DNA of 64,000 bases from Desulfitobacterium_A sp034927245 (GCF_034927245.1 NZ_JAYFQK010000005.1:10448-74447); one strand, 5' to 3'; counted from the stretch's first letter, positions 1 through 8,394 are shown. A program made the numbers and translations. The notes: generated from the letters alone by a model not told the origin.

Positions 1-391
1 CGTTGGGGTCTTTAGCCTCGTATCGGTTTGTCCCCTCTGTTTGATTTCCTAAAAGAACGACATTTTGACCTTCTGTCGTATCAATCCAAAAATAATTACT
101 TCCATCAAAACGCAGGTTACGTACGAGATCAGCCGCTTTCAATTTAGCCTCTTCCTCGGTCAGCAATCCCTTCTGCTGTTCATTATAAACGATTTGAACT
201 AGGCTTGATGCCGTTTCAACTTGGGCTTTTAACTTATTATCATAATCTTCATATAAGGTATCTTGATAATTCTGGATTTCCTGATCTGCAAATTTAATAT
301 GATTATAAATATTATACCCTCCGACAACAGCGCCCAGAATCATGGCGGTTAGCATAAAAGCTACAATAAATTGCGTTCGAATCTTTTTCAC
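1..391 (-). CDS. Methyl-accepting chemotaxis protein, N-terminal part (runs off window)
   Basis: The reading frame starts at a GTG (389-391) behind an AGGAGG ribosome-binding site (about 397-403) and stays open to the window edge, giving about 130 residues. The N-terminus is basic (VKKIRTQF), followed by one hydrophobic transmembrane segment (about residues 8-27). The extracellular part then carries the pattern LRFDGSNYFWIDTTEG, typical of single-Cache (sCache_2) sensor domains of chemoreceptors. The HAMP and signalling domains would lie beyond the left edge, so the chemoreceptor assignment rests on the Cache domain and is likely rather than certain; a Cache-containing diguanylate cyclase or kinase is possible. 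The leader carries a c-di-GMP-I riboswitch and a terminator. Confidence 0.75.
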   Translation of the reverse strand, partial: MKKIRTQFIVAFMLTAMILGAVVGGYNIYNHIKFADQEIQNYQDTLYEDYDNKLKAQVETASSLVQIVYNEQQKGLLTEEEAKLKAADLVRNLRFDGSNYFWIDTTEGQNVVLLGNQTEGTNRYEAKDPN

Positions 392-443
392 CTTAATCCT
401 CCTATCTTGTATATAAGTTTATGTAAATTAAAATTTTAAATAA

Positions 444-475
444 GAAAAACCTTGTTCGGCACTGCCAAAACAAGG
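444..475 (-). terminator. Intrinsic terminator in leader (riboswitch expression platform)
   Basis: On the minus strand a stem CCTTGTT/AACAAGG with a loop of about 12 nt is followed by TTTTTC. It lies between the c-di-GMP aptamer and the chemoreceptor start, about 50 nt upstream of the GTG. This is the expected position for a transcription-attenuating expression platform. Confidence 0.7.
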
Positions 476-501
476 ATGATTCAGAGTTCGGTCCTATATT
501 T

Positions 502-582
502 TGGCAACCCGACAATCATAACCCACCCATAGGTCTTAGACTCGCAGCTTTGCGTCCTTAGCTTTCGCTTAAGTTTGCTCTT
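502..582 (-). promoter_or_regulatory. Cyclic di-GMP-I (GEMM-I) riboswitch aptamer
   Basis: Read on the minus strand, the segment has the GEMM-I landmarks in order: GCAAAC at the 5' side; a short helix closed by a GAAA tetraloop (AGCGAAAGCT); the tetraloop-receptor signature GGACGCAAAGC; GUCUAAG; a second arm ending near GGGUGGGU; and a closing GGGUUGCC that pairs with the 5' GCAA. It is followed by a terminator and then by a chemoreceptor gene, a common GEMM target. Family identity is from pattern recognition; a covariance-model search would be decisive. Confidence 0.85.
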
Positions 583-624
583 ATTTCAAAATACTTTTAA
601 TGTGAAATTTCGACTAACATCTCT

Positions 625-653
625 ATTATCACCTTATTACCTAAAAATTTCAA
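625..653 (-). promoter_or_regulatory. Sigma-A-type promoter for riboswitch/chemoreceptor transcript
   Basis: On the minus strand, TTGAAA (rc 648-653) and GATAAT (rc 625-630) are separated by 17 bp. Transcription would start near 617, about 30 nt before the aptamer, which suits a riboswitch leader. Confidence 0.5.
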
Positions 654-696
654 CTTAAACTTTTAAATATTTCGAGAATTAACTTTCTAAATTATG

Positions 697-726
697 TTGA
701 AGAAGTTGTCTAAATTGTACTACAAT
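697..726 (+). promoter_or_regulatory. Candidate promoter of the metF-like gene
   Basis: TTGAAG (697-702) and TACAAT (721-726) are separated by 18 bp, about 70 bp before the start codon. The rest of the non-coding stretch 392-798 holds the divergent riboswitch leader and AT-rich DNA with no other gene. Confidence 0.45.
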
Positions 727-798
727 TAGAGGTATAGACGTGTCATCAAAGGTTTTTTACTTAACCAAGGGAAAGGGTAGGAAAGGGGAAGAGGTAGG

Positions 799-2385
799 AT
801 GGAAAACCGATTTAAGGAGTCCCTGCTCGATCAAAAGACGATGTCCGTAACTTGGGAATTGGTTCCTGGGAGAGGTGCGCGCGAGAGATCCCAGGAAAAT
901 GCTCTTCTGGCTGCTGAACAAGCGGTCAAAGGCGGCAGAATTCATGCCTTAACTATCACCGATAATCCCGGTGGAAATCCAGCGATGCTTGCTGATTATT
1001 TAGGAGAAGAGATCTTAAAACTCGGAATTGAACCGCTTGTCCATTTTACATGCAAAGATAAGAATCGCAATCAAATGGAAAGCCAGCTTTATGCCTTAGA
1101 CCGGGCTGGAGTTCGTAATCTCTTAGTTATGACCGGAGACTATACCGAGTCCGGTTTTAAGGGTAGACCTAAGCCTGTTTTCGATCTTGATCCAACCCAT
1201 GTTCTCGAACTGATCGGTGAAATGAATCAAGGCTTGGAATATCCCGGAATGAAAGGGGTTATCCGTCATCAACCGAGTGATTTCTTTGCCGGTGCTGCAG
1301 TATCTCCCTTTAAAGCGACTGAAGCAGAGCAAATGGTTCAATATTTTAAATTAAAAAAGAAAGTCGAAAGCGCTGCCCGATTTATTGTAACTCAGCTTGG
1401 CTATGATGCCCGGAAATTTCACGAAGTCATTCAATTTATGAGATTAAATGATTTAAATGTCCCTATTGTCGGTAATATCTATATTCTTCCTTACGGAGCC
1501 GCTCGGATAATGAATCAAAATCAGCTCCCCGGATGCGTTGTCACTGATAAGCTGCTCGCGGAAATCGATCAAGAAAGGAAAGCTGAGGATAAAGGCTTAA
1601 GCGCCCGCTTGCTTAGAGCCGCCAAAATGTATGCCATCCTAAAGGGCATGGGATTTGCCGGGGTTCATATCGGCGGGAATAATGTGAAATACGAGCAAGT
1701 GGAATACATCATTGATAAAGGCGAAGAACTCAGTTCAAACTGGATGGATCTCGTTCGTGAATTTGATTACCCTATGCCGAATGGATTTTATTATTATGAA
1801 AAAGACGAGAAGACAGGGCTTAATACTAACATTCCTGTCAATCGCAAAAATCTTCCGCTTAATGCCCCTGTCGGCATTTCCTACAGCGGCATGAGGCTGA
1901 TGCATCATTTGCTCTTTACTCCCAATAAAGCCTTTTTCCCTGTCATGAGAAGCATTTATAAATCACGTAAAGCCAACCACAAACACGGTTTTGAGCATCT
2001 CGCCAAAGTTGCTATGCTCGACTGCAAAGACTGCGGCGACTGTGCTATGTTTGAACTCGCTTATCTCTGCCCTATGTCTCAATGTCCAAAAAATCAAAGA
2101 AACGGGGCCTGCGGCGGAAGCTTTAATGGTTGGTGTGAGGTCTATCCAAATCAAAAAAAATGTATTTACGTCCGGGCTTATTCACGGTTAAAGAAGTTCA
2201 GCGAAGAAGAAGATCTTGACTCCCATCATATACCGCCCGCTAACTGGGATCTTTATCAAACCTCTTCCTGGTCGAACTTCTATCTCGGACGCGATCATTC
2301 TGCCGCGATTCTTGGTATTCCGAATCCTGAGGAGGAAGCCGCTAAGTCCGCCTCTCAAATTGAGAATAAGGATGTTGCTAAATAA
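799..2385 (+). CDS. metF: Methylenetetrahydrofolate reductase with fused C-terminal cysteine-rich (MetV-type) domain
   Basis: This 528-residue protein has an N-terminal MTHFR barrel (about residues 15-330; motifs ELVPGRG, LTITDNPGGNP and HFTCKDKNRNQMESQL). It reduces 5,10-methylene-THF to 5-methyl-THF, the last carbonyl-independent step of the methyl branch of the Wood-Ljungdahl pathway, and also supplies methionine synthesis. From about residue 409 a cysteine cluster follows (CKDCGDC, then CPMSQC, then CGGSFNGWC and a further Cys). This resembles the MetV/MTHFR C-terminal domain that in several acetogens is a separate metal-binding subunit next to MetF. The ATG follows a GGGGAAGAGGTAGG ribosome-binding site. 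The gene stands alone and opposes its left-arm neighbours; its stop overlaps that of rsmA by 8 bp, tail to tail. The electron donor (NAD(P)H or a ferredoxin/Rnf-linked partner) cannot be read from the sequence. Confidence 0.85.
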   Translation: MENRFKESLLDQKTMSVTWELVPGRGARERSQENALLAAEQAVKGGRIHALTITDNPGGNPAMLADYLGEEILKLGIEPLVHFTCKDKNRNQMESQLYALDRAGVRNLLVMTGDYTESGFKGRPKPVFDLDPTHVLELIGEMNQGLEYPGMKGVIRHQPSDFFAGAAVSPFKATEAEQMVQYFKLKKKVESAARFIVTQLGYDARKFHEVIQFMRLNDLNVPIVGNIYILPYGAARIMNQNQLPGCVVTDKLLAEIDQERKAEDKGLSARLLRAAKMYAILKGMGFAGVHIGGNNVKYEQVEYIIDKGEELSSNWMDLVREFDYPMPNGFYYYEKDEKTGLNTNIPVNRKNLPLNAPVGISYSGMRLMHHLLFTPNKAFFPVMRSIYKSRKANHKHGFEHLAKVAMLDCKDCGDCAMFELAYLCPMSQCPKNQRNGACGGSFNGWCEVYPNQKKCIYVRAYSRLKKFSEEEDLDSHHIPPANWDLYQTSSWSNFYLGRDHSAAILGIPNPEEEAAKSASQIENKDVAK

Positions 2386-3214
2386 GTTTTTCAACATAGA
2401 CTTGGGTTAGCATCTGGTATTCTTCAATGCTGAGCGTTTCCGCCCGTCTTTGTTCATCAATCCCCGCTTGTTGCAAGATTCCCCCGACTACTTTTTTATC
2501 TAATCCTAAACCCGAGGAAAGTGAATTTCCCAGAGTTTTTCTGCGCTGACTAAAGGCAGCTTTCACGACCTTGAAAAAATCGCCGGTATTGACTTGAAAA
2601 CCCGGATAAGGACGTAAATTCAAGCGAACTACGGCTGAGTGAACCTTAGGTGACGGCCAAAAAGCCTGAGGCGAGACATCGCAAATTTTTTCAGGCTCAG
2701 CCGCAACTTGAACTGCAATAGAAAGGATTCCATACGCTTTTGAGCCCGGTTTTGCCGCTAAGCGATCCGCAACTTCTTTCTGAACCATCACCGTCATCCC
2801 CATTAAAGATTCCTTTTGCTCAAGAAAATGCATAAGAAGCGGACTGGTAATATAATAAGGCAAGTTTCCGACCAGGAAGCCCTTTTGATCACCCCAGATT
2901 TCTTTTAAATTGAGTTTTAGGGCATCCATCACTAAAATTTCCAAAGGAAGTCCTTGAAGTTCACGCTGTAGGATTTCGACTTTACTTTTATCCAACTCAA
3001 CCGCCCAAAGCTTATGGACTTCGCGGGCAAGAATCCGGGTTAAAACTCCTAAACCCGGACCCACCTCGATCATTGGAACATTGGGGTCAAGAACACTTGA
3101 TTCGATTATCTCAGAAATGACCTGATCATCCATTAGGAAATTCTGTCCCAGAGATTTATGTGCTTTTGCCCCTCTTTTAAGTAAACGCCTTGTATAATCA
3201 GCTGCGTTTTCCAT
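2378..3214 (-). CDS. rsmA: 16S rRNA (adenine1518/1519-N6)-dimethyltransferase RsmA (KsgA)
   Basis: RsmA dimethylates two adjacent adenines in the 3'-terminal hairpin of 16S rRNA late in 30S assembly. The sequence shows QNFLMD near the N-terminus, the SAM loop EVGPGLGVLT and the catalytic NLPYYIT motif, and the length (278 aa) is usual for the family. I chose the ATG at 3214 (MENAADYT) because AGGAGGTAAGG lies just upstream. A longer frame exists but would run further into rnmV. The gene overlaps the end of rnmV by 17 bp, so translation is probably coupled. The order rnmV-rsmA matches B. subtilis. Confidence 0.95.
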   Translation of the reverse strand: MENAADYTRRLLKRGAKAHKSLGQNFLMDDQVISEIIESSVLDPNVPMIEVGPGLGVLTRILAREVHKLWAVELDKSKVEILQRELQGLPLEILVMDALKLNLKEIWGDQKGFLVGNLPYYITSPLLMHFLEQKESLMGMTVMVQKEVADRLAAKPGSKAYGILSIAVQVAAEPEKICDVSPQAFWPSPKVHSAVVRLNLRPYPGFQVNTGDFFKVVKAAFSQRRKTLGNSLSSGLGLDKKVVGGILQQAGIDEQRRAETLSIEEYQMLTQVYVEKLI

Positions 3215-3767
3215 CCTTACCTCCTGCTCGTAGTTGTGCTTCTTCGAAATCTTCACGAGAAATCTGAAAACGATTTAACCGATGTAAGAATTGCTTGGCA
3301 TTAGCATCCCCTAATCCTAAAATCCGGCCAACTTGTCGCCTTTTTTCTGCTGAATCCACAAGTCCAACCAGCCCTGCCCGAACTAAGTCATTCATCTTAA
3401 AAATGGGTTCACTGCCTTCCGTAATATGCTCGGTTTGAATTAACTGAAACGCCCTGCGAATATCCTCTGGGGCAGCATTTTCTACACCGATATCCTTGTC
3501 GTCTTGGGAACGGGCATCCTTTTTCGACAGATAGACGTGTTTAGCCTCGGGGACTGCACAGCGTATGCGTTCCCGTATCTGTTCCCCGACTGAATCCGGA
3601 TCAGTCAAAATAATCACTCCACGCCTTTGTGCCATTTCCTTGATATATTGAAGCTTTTCATGGGTTAGGCCATATCCTTCGGTCCAAAGAATATCCACTT
3701 TCCCCAAAGCACGGCGCACCGCTTGAGCATCATTTTTTCCTTCGACAACAATCAATTCCTCAATCAT
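3198..3767 (-). CDS. rnmV: Ribonuclease M5 (5S rRNA maturation)
   Basis: RNase M5 trims the 5S rRNA precursor on both strands of its stem. The 189-residue protein begins with the Toprim signature VVEGKND and has the acidic LTDPDSVGEQIR segment (about residues 54-66) that would bind the catalytic metal. A basic C-terminal region (residues 160-189) is expected to contact RNA. It sits directly upstream of rsmA with overlapping ends, the conserved Firmicute arrangement. Confidence 0.94.
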   Translation of the reverse strand: MIEELIVVEGKNDAQAVRRALGKVDILWTEGYGLTHEKLQYIKEMAQRRGVIILTDPDSVGEQIRERIRCAVPEAKHVYLSKKDARSQDDKDIGVENAAPEDIRRAFQLIQTEHITEGSEPIFKMNDLVRAGLVGLVDSAEKRRQVGRILGLGDANAKQFLHRLNRFQISREDFEEAQLRAGGKDGKRS

Positions 3768-3841
3768 CAGGTAACCTCTTCCTTTTGAAAATTCAATAAC
3801 TTAATTATCTTATCTTATCTAAAATATTTTCTCAAATTAAT

Positions 3842-3896
3842 GGGGCTGTCGCAAAACCTATGCACCACGTAAAAGGGGCTGTTTTGCGACAGCCCC
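3842..3896 (-). terminator. Terminator region after GH18 gene, with alternative hairpins
   Basis: On the minus strand a compact hairpin GGGGCTGT-cgcaaa-ACAGCCCC is followed by TTTT and then CGTGGTGC. A second, longer inverted repeat pairs GGGGCTGTCGCAAAAC with its complement across the whole segment. The compact form fits an intrinsic terminator for the GH18 gene, and the longer form could work in either direction. Confidence 0.7.
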
Positions 3897-3949
3897 TCTG
3901 GTATGCTGATACTTTATGCTAATACTTTTAATTCATAAGTGGTTAAAAG

Positions 3950-5104
3950 TTACTGCTTATTTTTATTGGTTCCGTAAGTTTTAATCAGACTATCCCAAAT
4001 AGCGGGATCTTCCATTCCAATCCGCCAAATAGCCACTCCATGCAACTTATGCTCTTTGGCATACTCCATCTTGGGTTGCAAGCTCTTCGCATTTTCGAGA
4101 TAGACCTCATGCCGGACGCCATTAGCCGTATAATGATAATGCGGTACCTGGTGCTCCTCATCAAACATAACGTCAACCCCATGCTTCTTTGCGCGTTCAA
4201 CGGATTGGGCAAAGGATAAGTAATCAGGCATAGTCGGCTTATTAGAACCCCAGTCAAAGGAGTAAACAGGAAGACCCATTACAATTTTCTCTTTGGGGAT
4301 CTTGCCGACAGCAAAATTAATGACCTTGTTAACCCAGGCATGGGAGGCAATCGGACCTTGGGTTGTTCCCAAACCATGCTCATCATAGGTCATCAGCACG
4401 ACTTGGTCTGCGGCTTTTCCAATTGCCGCATAATCATAGGCTCCAGACCATAAATCTGAGGGATAATCAACAAATTTCGCCGGTATCGAAACATTAAGGA
4501 CCTTGTCTTTAGCCTTTAGAGCATTATGCAATTCCTCAAGAAATGTGGAGTAGTTATTACGGTCTCCGGGTGGGGTTTTTTCGATATCTACGGCAATTCC
4601 ATCCCATTTCTCATTAACGGTGAGATTAACAAGGTTATTGACAAAGGCGGCTCTTACAGAAGGGTTGGCTAATACCTGATGGGCAAGATTGGCATCAAAT
4701 GTTCCGCCTCTCATATTATGAATTAACGCATAGGCTTTTGCCCCATTTTTTTGAGCGGCTTCCTTAATACTCAAATCCTTTTTCCCTGAGGTCACAATTT
4801 TTCCATTGGCATCAAATGTGTACCAAAAGAAAGAAACTTCATCCAACATACTGATATTTTTCATCATTGAATCTTTTGAGCCCGGTGTAGGCCCTTCTGG
4901 GTCGGTATAAAAACCCATGACAACCCGCTTTTCGGTGCCGAGAACGTCTTGACGTGTATCTGCTTCCGCTGTAGGAGGTTGGCCGTTTTCAGTCAATTGC
5001 TGAGGTTGATTTTGCTGCATAGGCTGTTGGTTAATACCGCATCCTGTTAAGTTAAGTCCTAAAACCAGAACAGCTATCATAGAAAAAGTCAGAAACCGTT
5101 TCAT
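3950..5104 (-). CDS. Glycoside hydrolase family 18 lipoprotein (spore cortex-lytic/chitinase-like)
   Basis: The 384-residue protein begins with a lipoprotein signal peptide (hydrophobic residues 8-20, lipobox LTGC, Cys22), then a Gln/Pro-rich linker and a GH18 barrel. The catalytic motif DGIAVDIE (residues 168-175) keeps the DxxxDxE pattern with Glu175 as the proton donor. Related Firmicute proteins (YaaH/YdhD type) act on peptidoglycan or cortex during sporulation and germination, but this one lacks LysM repeats, so anchoring would be by lipid. Its substrate is inferred, not shown. It lies between cwlD and rnmV and ends at a strong terminator. Confidence 0.82.
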   Translation of the reverse strand: MKRFLTFSMIAVLVLGLNLTGCGINQQPMQQNQPQQLTENGQPPTAEADTRQDVLGTEKRVVMGFYTDPEGPTPGSKDSMMKNISMLDEVSFFWYTFDANGKIVTSGKKDLSIKEAAQKNGAKAYALIHNMRGGTFDANLAHQVLANPSVRAAFVNNLVNLTVNEKWDGIAVDIEKTPPGDRNNYSTFLEELHNALKAKDKVLNVSIPAKFVDYPSDLWSGAYDYAAIGKAADQVVLMTYDEHGLGTTQGPIASHAWVNKVINFAVGKIPKEKIVMGLPVYSFDWGSNKPTMPDYLSFAQSVERAKKHGVDVMFDEEHQVPHYHYTANGVRHEVYLENAKSLQPKMEYAKEHKLHGVAIWRIGMEDPAIWDSLIKTYGTNKNKQ

Positions 5105-5218
5105 TCAGAGATCAACTCCTTCATCTTGATTCGGTGGCTGACTTTATTTTTTCCATCTTCACCTAAGCTTATGTATTGAATTTCATCCAGAATAAACCAA
5201 TATTATTTATATTATTCT

Positions 5219-5932
5219 TTACGGGAGGTTGAAATACCGTGCAATACCTTTCGCTACGGAGCGTGCTAACTGATCCTGATACCATGATTGTTGAAGCTTA
5301 ACCCTTTCTTTAGAATTTGAAATATACCCCATTTCTACAATAACAGCCGGCATGGGTGTATTTTTAATAACATAAAAATTGCCAGGCTTAGCAATACGTT
5401 GGTTCATACCCGGAACCTTAATTAATTCTTGTTGGATATACTCGGCTAAGCGTTTTCCCTCCTCAGATTGACTTTGATAAAATGTCTCTGCTCCGGAACC
5501 TTGACCGCTCTTGGTCGCATTAAGATGGAGGCTGATAAACGCTTCAGCATTCGCTTGCTTGGCCATGTCAATCCGGTAATTTAGGTCTGCTTGTTTTTTA
5601 GTCTGCCGCCCCCGTAATCCCTCGGGAACATAATCCACGTCGTCTTCCCGTGTTAAGATGACTTGAATTCCGGTGGGTTTAAGTAATTCCCCCACCCGCT
5701 TTGCCATTTGTAAATTAATTTCTTTTTCATAAAGCCCTTCGGTCGTAATTGCTCCCGGATCATATCCCCCATGCCCGGCGTCGATAACCACAATATGTTG
5801 AGTCTTTAAATGACTTAATACTACAGTGGAACCTTGCCAGAGTACGGAAAATACCAGACTCGCCATCAGCATTAAAACAATAATGACTGCTATTCCTTTT
5901 GGATTTCCTAAGAAAAATACGGGTTTCCGCAA
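5219..5932 (-). CDS. cwlD: N-acetylmuramoyl-L-alanine amidase CwlD-like (germination-specific)
   Basis: This is a membrane-anchored Amidase_3 protein. After one transmembrane segment it shows IDAGHGGYDPGA (zinc His), an EKEINLQMA helix (zinc Glu), SLHLNA (zinc His) and VEMGYISN with the catalytic Glu. CwlD removes peptide side chains from cortex muramic acid so that muramic-delta-lactam can form, which germination enzymes require. I favour the TTG at 5932, since GGGGGGAG lies a few bases upstream and gives 237 aa, the size I recall for the B. subtilis protein. An ATG at 5956 adds eight Gly/Arg-rich residues and has only a weak ribosome-binding site. Cell-wall hydrolase neighbours on both sides support a sporulation/wall cluster. 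Confidence 0.85.
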   Translation of the reverse strand: MRKPVFFLGNPKGIAVIIVLMLMASLVFSVLWQGSTVVLSHLKTQHIVVIDAGHGGYDPGAITTEGLYEKEINLQMAKRVGELLKPTGIQVILTREDDVDYVPEGLRGRQTKKQADLNYRIDMAKQANAEAFISLHLNATKSGQGSGAETFYQSQSEEGKRLAEYIQQELIKVPGMNQRIAKPGNFYVIKNTPMPAVIVEMGYISNSKERVKLQQSWYQDQLARSVAKGIARYFNLP

Positions 5933-6030
5933 GCCTCTCCCCCCTCTGAATCCCATCCTATATCTAAAATATGACCGAGAGGCTTGTTAACATGCTTACT
6001 AAATGAAGATCTTATACGAGGAGTTTGGGC

Positions 6031-6079
6031 CGTGGCGCACCACAAAAAGGGACCGTTGCAGTCATTGTGCAACAGTCCC
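6031..6079 (-). terminator. Terminator after YabE-like gene, followed by CGTGG hairpin
   Basis: On the minus strand the stem GGGACTGTTGCA/TGCAACGGTCCC is followed by TTTTT and then GTGGTGCGCCACG, itself a small hairpin. This is an intrinsic terminator for the gene ending at 6131. Confidence 0.75.
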
Positions 6080-6130
6080 GTAAATGTTACTCGATAATGG
6101 AAACTTAAGTCATCGGATAATTTATGGTTA

Positions 6131-7300
6131 TTATTTAATATATACGACTACCGGCCGTACACCCCATGACCTAGCCGCTTCCTCCGAATTCATATAGAGA
6201 TCAATTTTGTTTCCCTTAATCGCGCCGCCTGTGTCTAAAGCAACTCCATCTCCATAGCCTTCAACATAAAGGGAACTGCCTAAGGGAATAACGCGCGGAT
6301 CAACAGCGACAACCCCATAACGTACGGAATTTCCGGTTGCCGTAATCGAGCCCGAAGAATAGGCACTCGCGTTTACAATAAGAGCTCTTTTAAAGTTTAT
6401 CGTCCTGCCGCCACGGGAAACAGAAGTTTGACTTCCACGCGCAACAACTTGATTCACCGGTGTTTTGGTAACCTCTTGCTTTTGGACATCTCGTTTAACT
6501 TCTTTGCCATCTTCGAAGGTTACCTTTACGACTTGCTCATTAAGCCCATTTTCTCCTTTATTCAGGGTTCGATCCGGAAAACCGACCGGAAAATCGGCGG
6601 GTTGAGCAACCACTTGATAAGGTATTTCTGTCGTTACTGTCTCTTCCTTTTCCGTAACCCTTACAACCTTGATTTCATCGTCTTCTTTCAAGGTTTGATC
6701 CAAAGGCAGCGAGACTTTGTCTTGCTCACTCAGTGTGATTCCAAGTTTATTAAGTGCTTCAGCAACAGTACGAGGCGCTAAATAAGTATCAATTTCTTTA
6801 CCATCAACATCGACGTGAATGGGGATAGCCCGTTTCACTTCTATTTCCATATTAGCCACTAATGGACTTTGACTGTCAATATCAATTTCATCTGTCTGCT
6901 GGATATTTAGCCCTAACCGATCTGATATATCTTGCAATGCTTCACCCACAGTTTGTTGAGGTGAACGGCCCGGATATTTATTACCATCAAGATATAGCGT
7001 GAGCGGAAGGCTTCGAGTAACATTAACCTCCAATCCCTTTTCAACTTGAGTTGAACGATCAGGGACGACAAGGTCTTCCGGATAAATACCAAGTCCTGAG
7101 TATCTCAGAGCGCCATCTACCGAATCACTAATTGTCGTTATACTAACGACCTTTCCATCAATGTGGACGTTAATTGTCTTCGCTTTTAATACAACAATAA
7201 TTGTAATAACCAATAGTATTCCCAATAAAGTCGCGAGTATTTGAGTCTTGCGGGAGCTATGGACTAGCGGATTAGCCTTTGGTCCCGTTTTCTCAATCAT
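6131..7300 (-). CDS. yabE: YabE/RpfB-like cell-wall protein: DUF348 repeats, G5 and 3D domains
   Basis: The 389-residue protein has an N-terminal transmembrane anchor (about residues 18-40), then three DUF348-type repeats (for example IDGKVVSITTISDSVDGAL and DVDGKEIDTYLAPRTVAEAL). These are followed by a G5 domain (about residues 220-295) and a C-terminal 3D domain with VAVDPRVIPLG and DTGGAIKG carrying the conserved aspartates. Such proteins resemble resuscitation-promoting factors and are thought to cleave peptidoglycan as lytic transglycosylases at the cell surface. The locus lies between metG-tatD and rnmV-rsmA as in B. subtilis. RBS GGGGGG before ATG. The catalytic role is inferred from the family. 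Confidence 0.88.
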   Translation of the reverse strand: MIEKTGPKANPLVHSSRKTQILATLLGILLVITIIVVLKAKTINVHIDGKVVSITTISDSVDGALRYSGLGIYPEDLVVPDRSTQVEKGLEVNVTRSLPLTLYLDGNKYPGRSPQQTVGEALQDISDRLGLNIQQTDEIDIDSQSPLVANMEIEVKRAIPIHVDVDGKEIDTYLAPRTVAEALNKLGITLSEQDKVSLPLDQTLKEDDEIKVVRVTEKEETVTTEIPYQVVAQPADFPVGFPDRTLNKGENGLNEQVVKVTFEDGKEVKRDVQKQEVTKTPVNQVVARGSQTSVSRGGRTINFKRALIVNASAYSSGSITATGNSVRYGVVAVDPRVIPLGSSLYVEGYGDGVALDTGGAIKGNKIDLYMNSEEAARSWGVRPVVVYIK

Positions 7301-7403
7301 TATATCCCCCCATGAATTTCTTGGAACATTTCCAATGTCAACTTACAACCTCATTTTATCTTATAAGTGGTCAGCTGTCAAAATAATTTACATTTTATCC
7401 CAT

Positions 7404-8243
7404 CTAAGCATTGATGACATAGACCTTGACAGGCCGCCTTCCCCAATTAATGCATCTTTGGAAGCTGGGAAAAAACACATCGATTATATTCCCTTTGATT
7501 AATCCACCCGTATCAGCAGCCACTGCATATCCATAACCTTCAACATAAACTTGTGTCCCTAATGGAATCACTCGCGGATCAACCGCAATTATCCCCTCCC
7601 TAGGCTCAATCCCTGTTGCCGTTTTATTGCCTGTATAAGTATAAGCCGTTGCTTCCATGACCATTACCTTCCGGATATTAAGCTGACTTACATCGGCTTC
7701 AGATTTACTCTCAGGCTTTACAGCTGCAATAGGCTTTGTATTACGTAAGACCACACGTTTCTTGGGTGCCTCAAGCATAAACTGATGTGTTATTTTCTCA
7801 CTCGTGATTTCTCCATTGACTTGAGTTATTTTAATGACCTGCCGTTCAACTCCTTTTTTCCCTTCATCCTTAACCTTGGTTGTACCGGGGCTAAGCTGGT
7901 TTGACTCCTCATATTCCGTTTCCACCGGAACTTCAACATCGATAATTCGGAATTCCGTATGAACCTGCGCAACGGCTTCTGGCAAGGCTTGCTCCGAGGC
8001 AGCCTGTTCAATCGCAGCATCCCTCGGCAGTACTTCTTTGGCCGAAGACGGTATTGTCGTTGCCGGCGCCGGCGCTGACTGAAACAGAGGAACTGTTCTT
8101 TGGGGTAAATTCTCCATAACTTTATCCATAGGTAAGTAAACCAAGGTCGTCCCCGCGATTAACAACCCGCTCCCTATATATACACTTCGGTTTTTTGCAA
8201 TACGCCAATAATCCATATAGTTAGCTATCGGCAATGAATACAT
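7404..8243 (-). CDS. Second 3D-domain cell-wall protein (YabE paralogue, short)
   Basis: The 279-residue protein has one N-terminal membrane segment (about residues 18-35), an Ala/Pro/Glu-rich stretch, a G5-like region (about 100-165) and a C-terminal 3D domain with IAVDPRVIPLGTQVYVEGYG and DTGGLIKGNIIDV. Over the 3D domain it is clearly similar to the gene directly downstream, so the pair looks like a tandem duplication in which this copy lacks the DUF348 repeats. It is predicted to be surface-exposed and to act on peptidoglycan. AAGGAGGGG precedes the ATG. Confidence 0.85.
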   Translation of the reverse strand: MYSLPIANYMDYWRIAKNRSVYIGSGLLIAGTTLVYLPMDKVMENLPQRTVPLFQSAPAPATTIPSSAKEVLPRDAAIEQAASEQALPEAVAQVHTEFRIIDVEVPVETEYEESNQLSPGTTKVKDEGKKGVERQVIKITQVNGEITSEKITHQFMLEAPKKRVVLRNTKPIAAVKPESKSEADVSQLNIRKVMVMEATAYTYTGNKTATGIEPREGIIAVDPRVIPLGTQVYVEGYGYAVAADTGGLIKGNIIDVFFPSFQRCINWGRRPVKVYVINA

Positions 8244-8346
8244 TCTTTCCCCTCCTTATCTTAAATTATGATAGGTACAAGCAAAAAAGAACTTCCAGGC
8301 AACCCTAAAACTTTTCACTAAGTTGGCTGTAAAGTTAATCGCCATG

Positions 8347-8394
8347 CGTGGCACACCACGAAAAAAACCATCCCTTTTCGAGATGGCTTTTTTA
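8347..8394 (-). terminator. Terminator after fic, followed by CGTGG hairpin
   Basis: The stem GCCATCTC/GAT(G)GGT-type hairpin (8368-8388) is flanked by T-runs on both strands, so it could act bidirectionally. In the minus direction it is followed by CGTGGTGTGCCACG, a small stem-loop that recurs after two neighbouring terminators. Confidence 0.7.
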
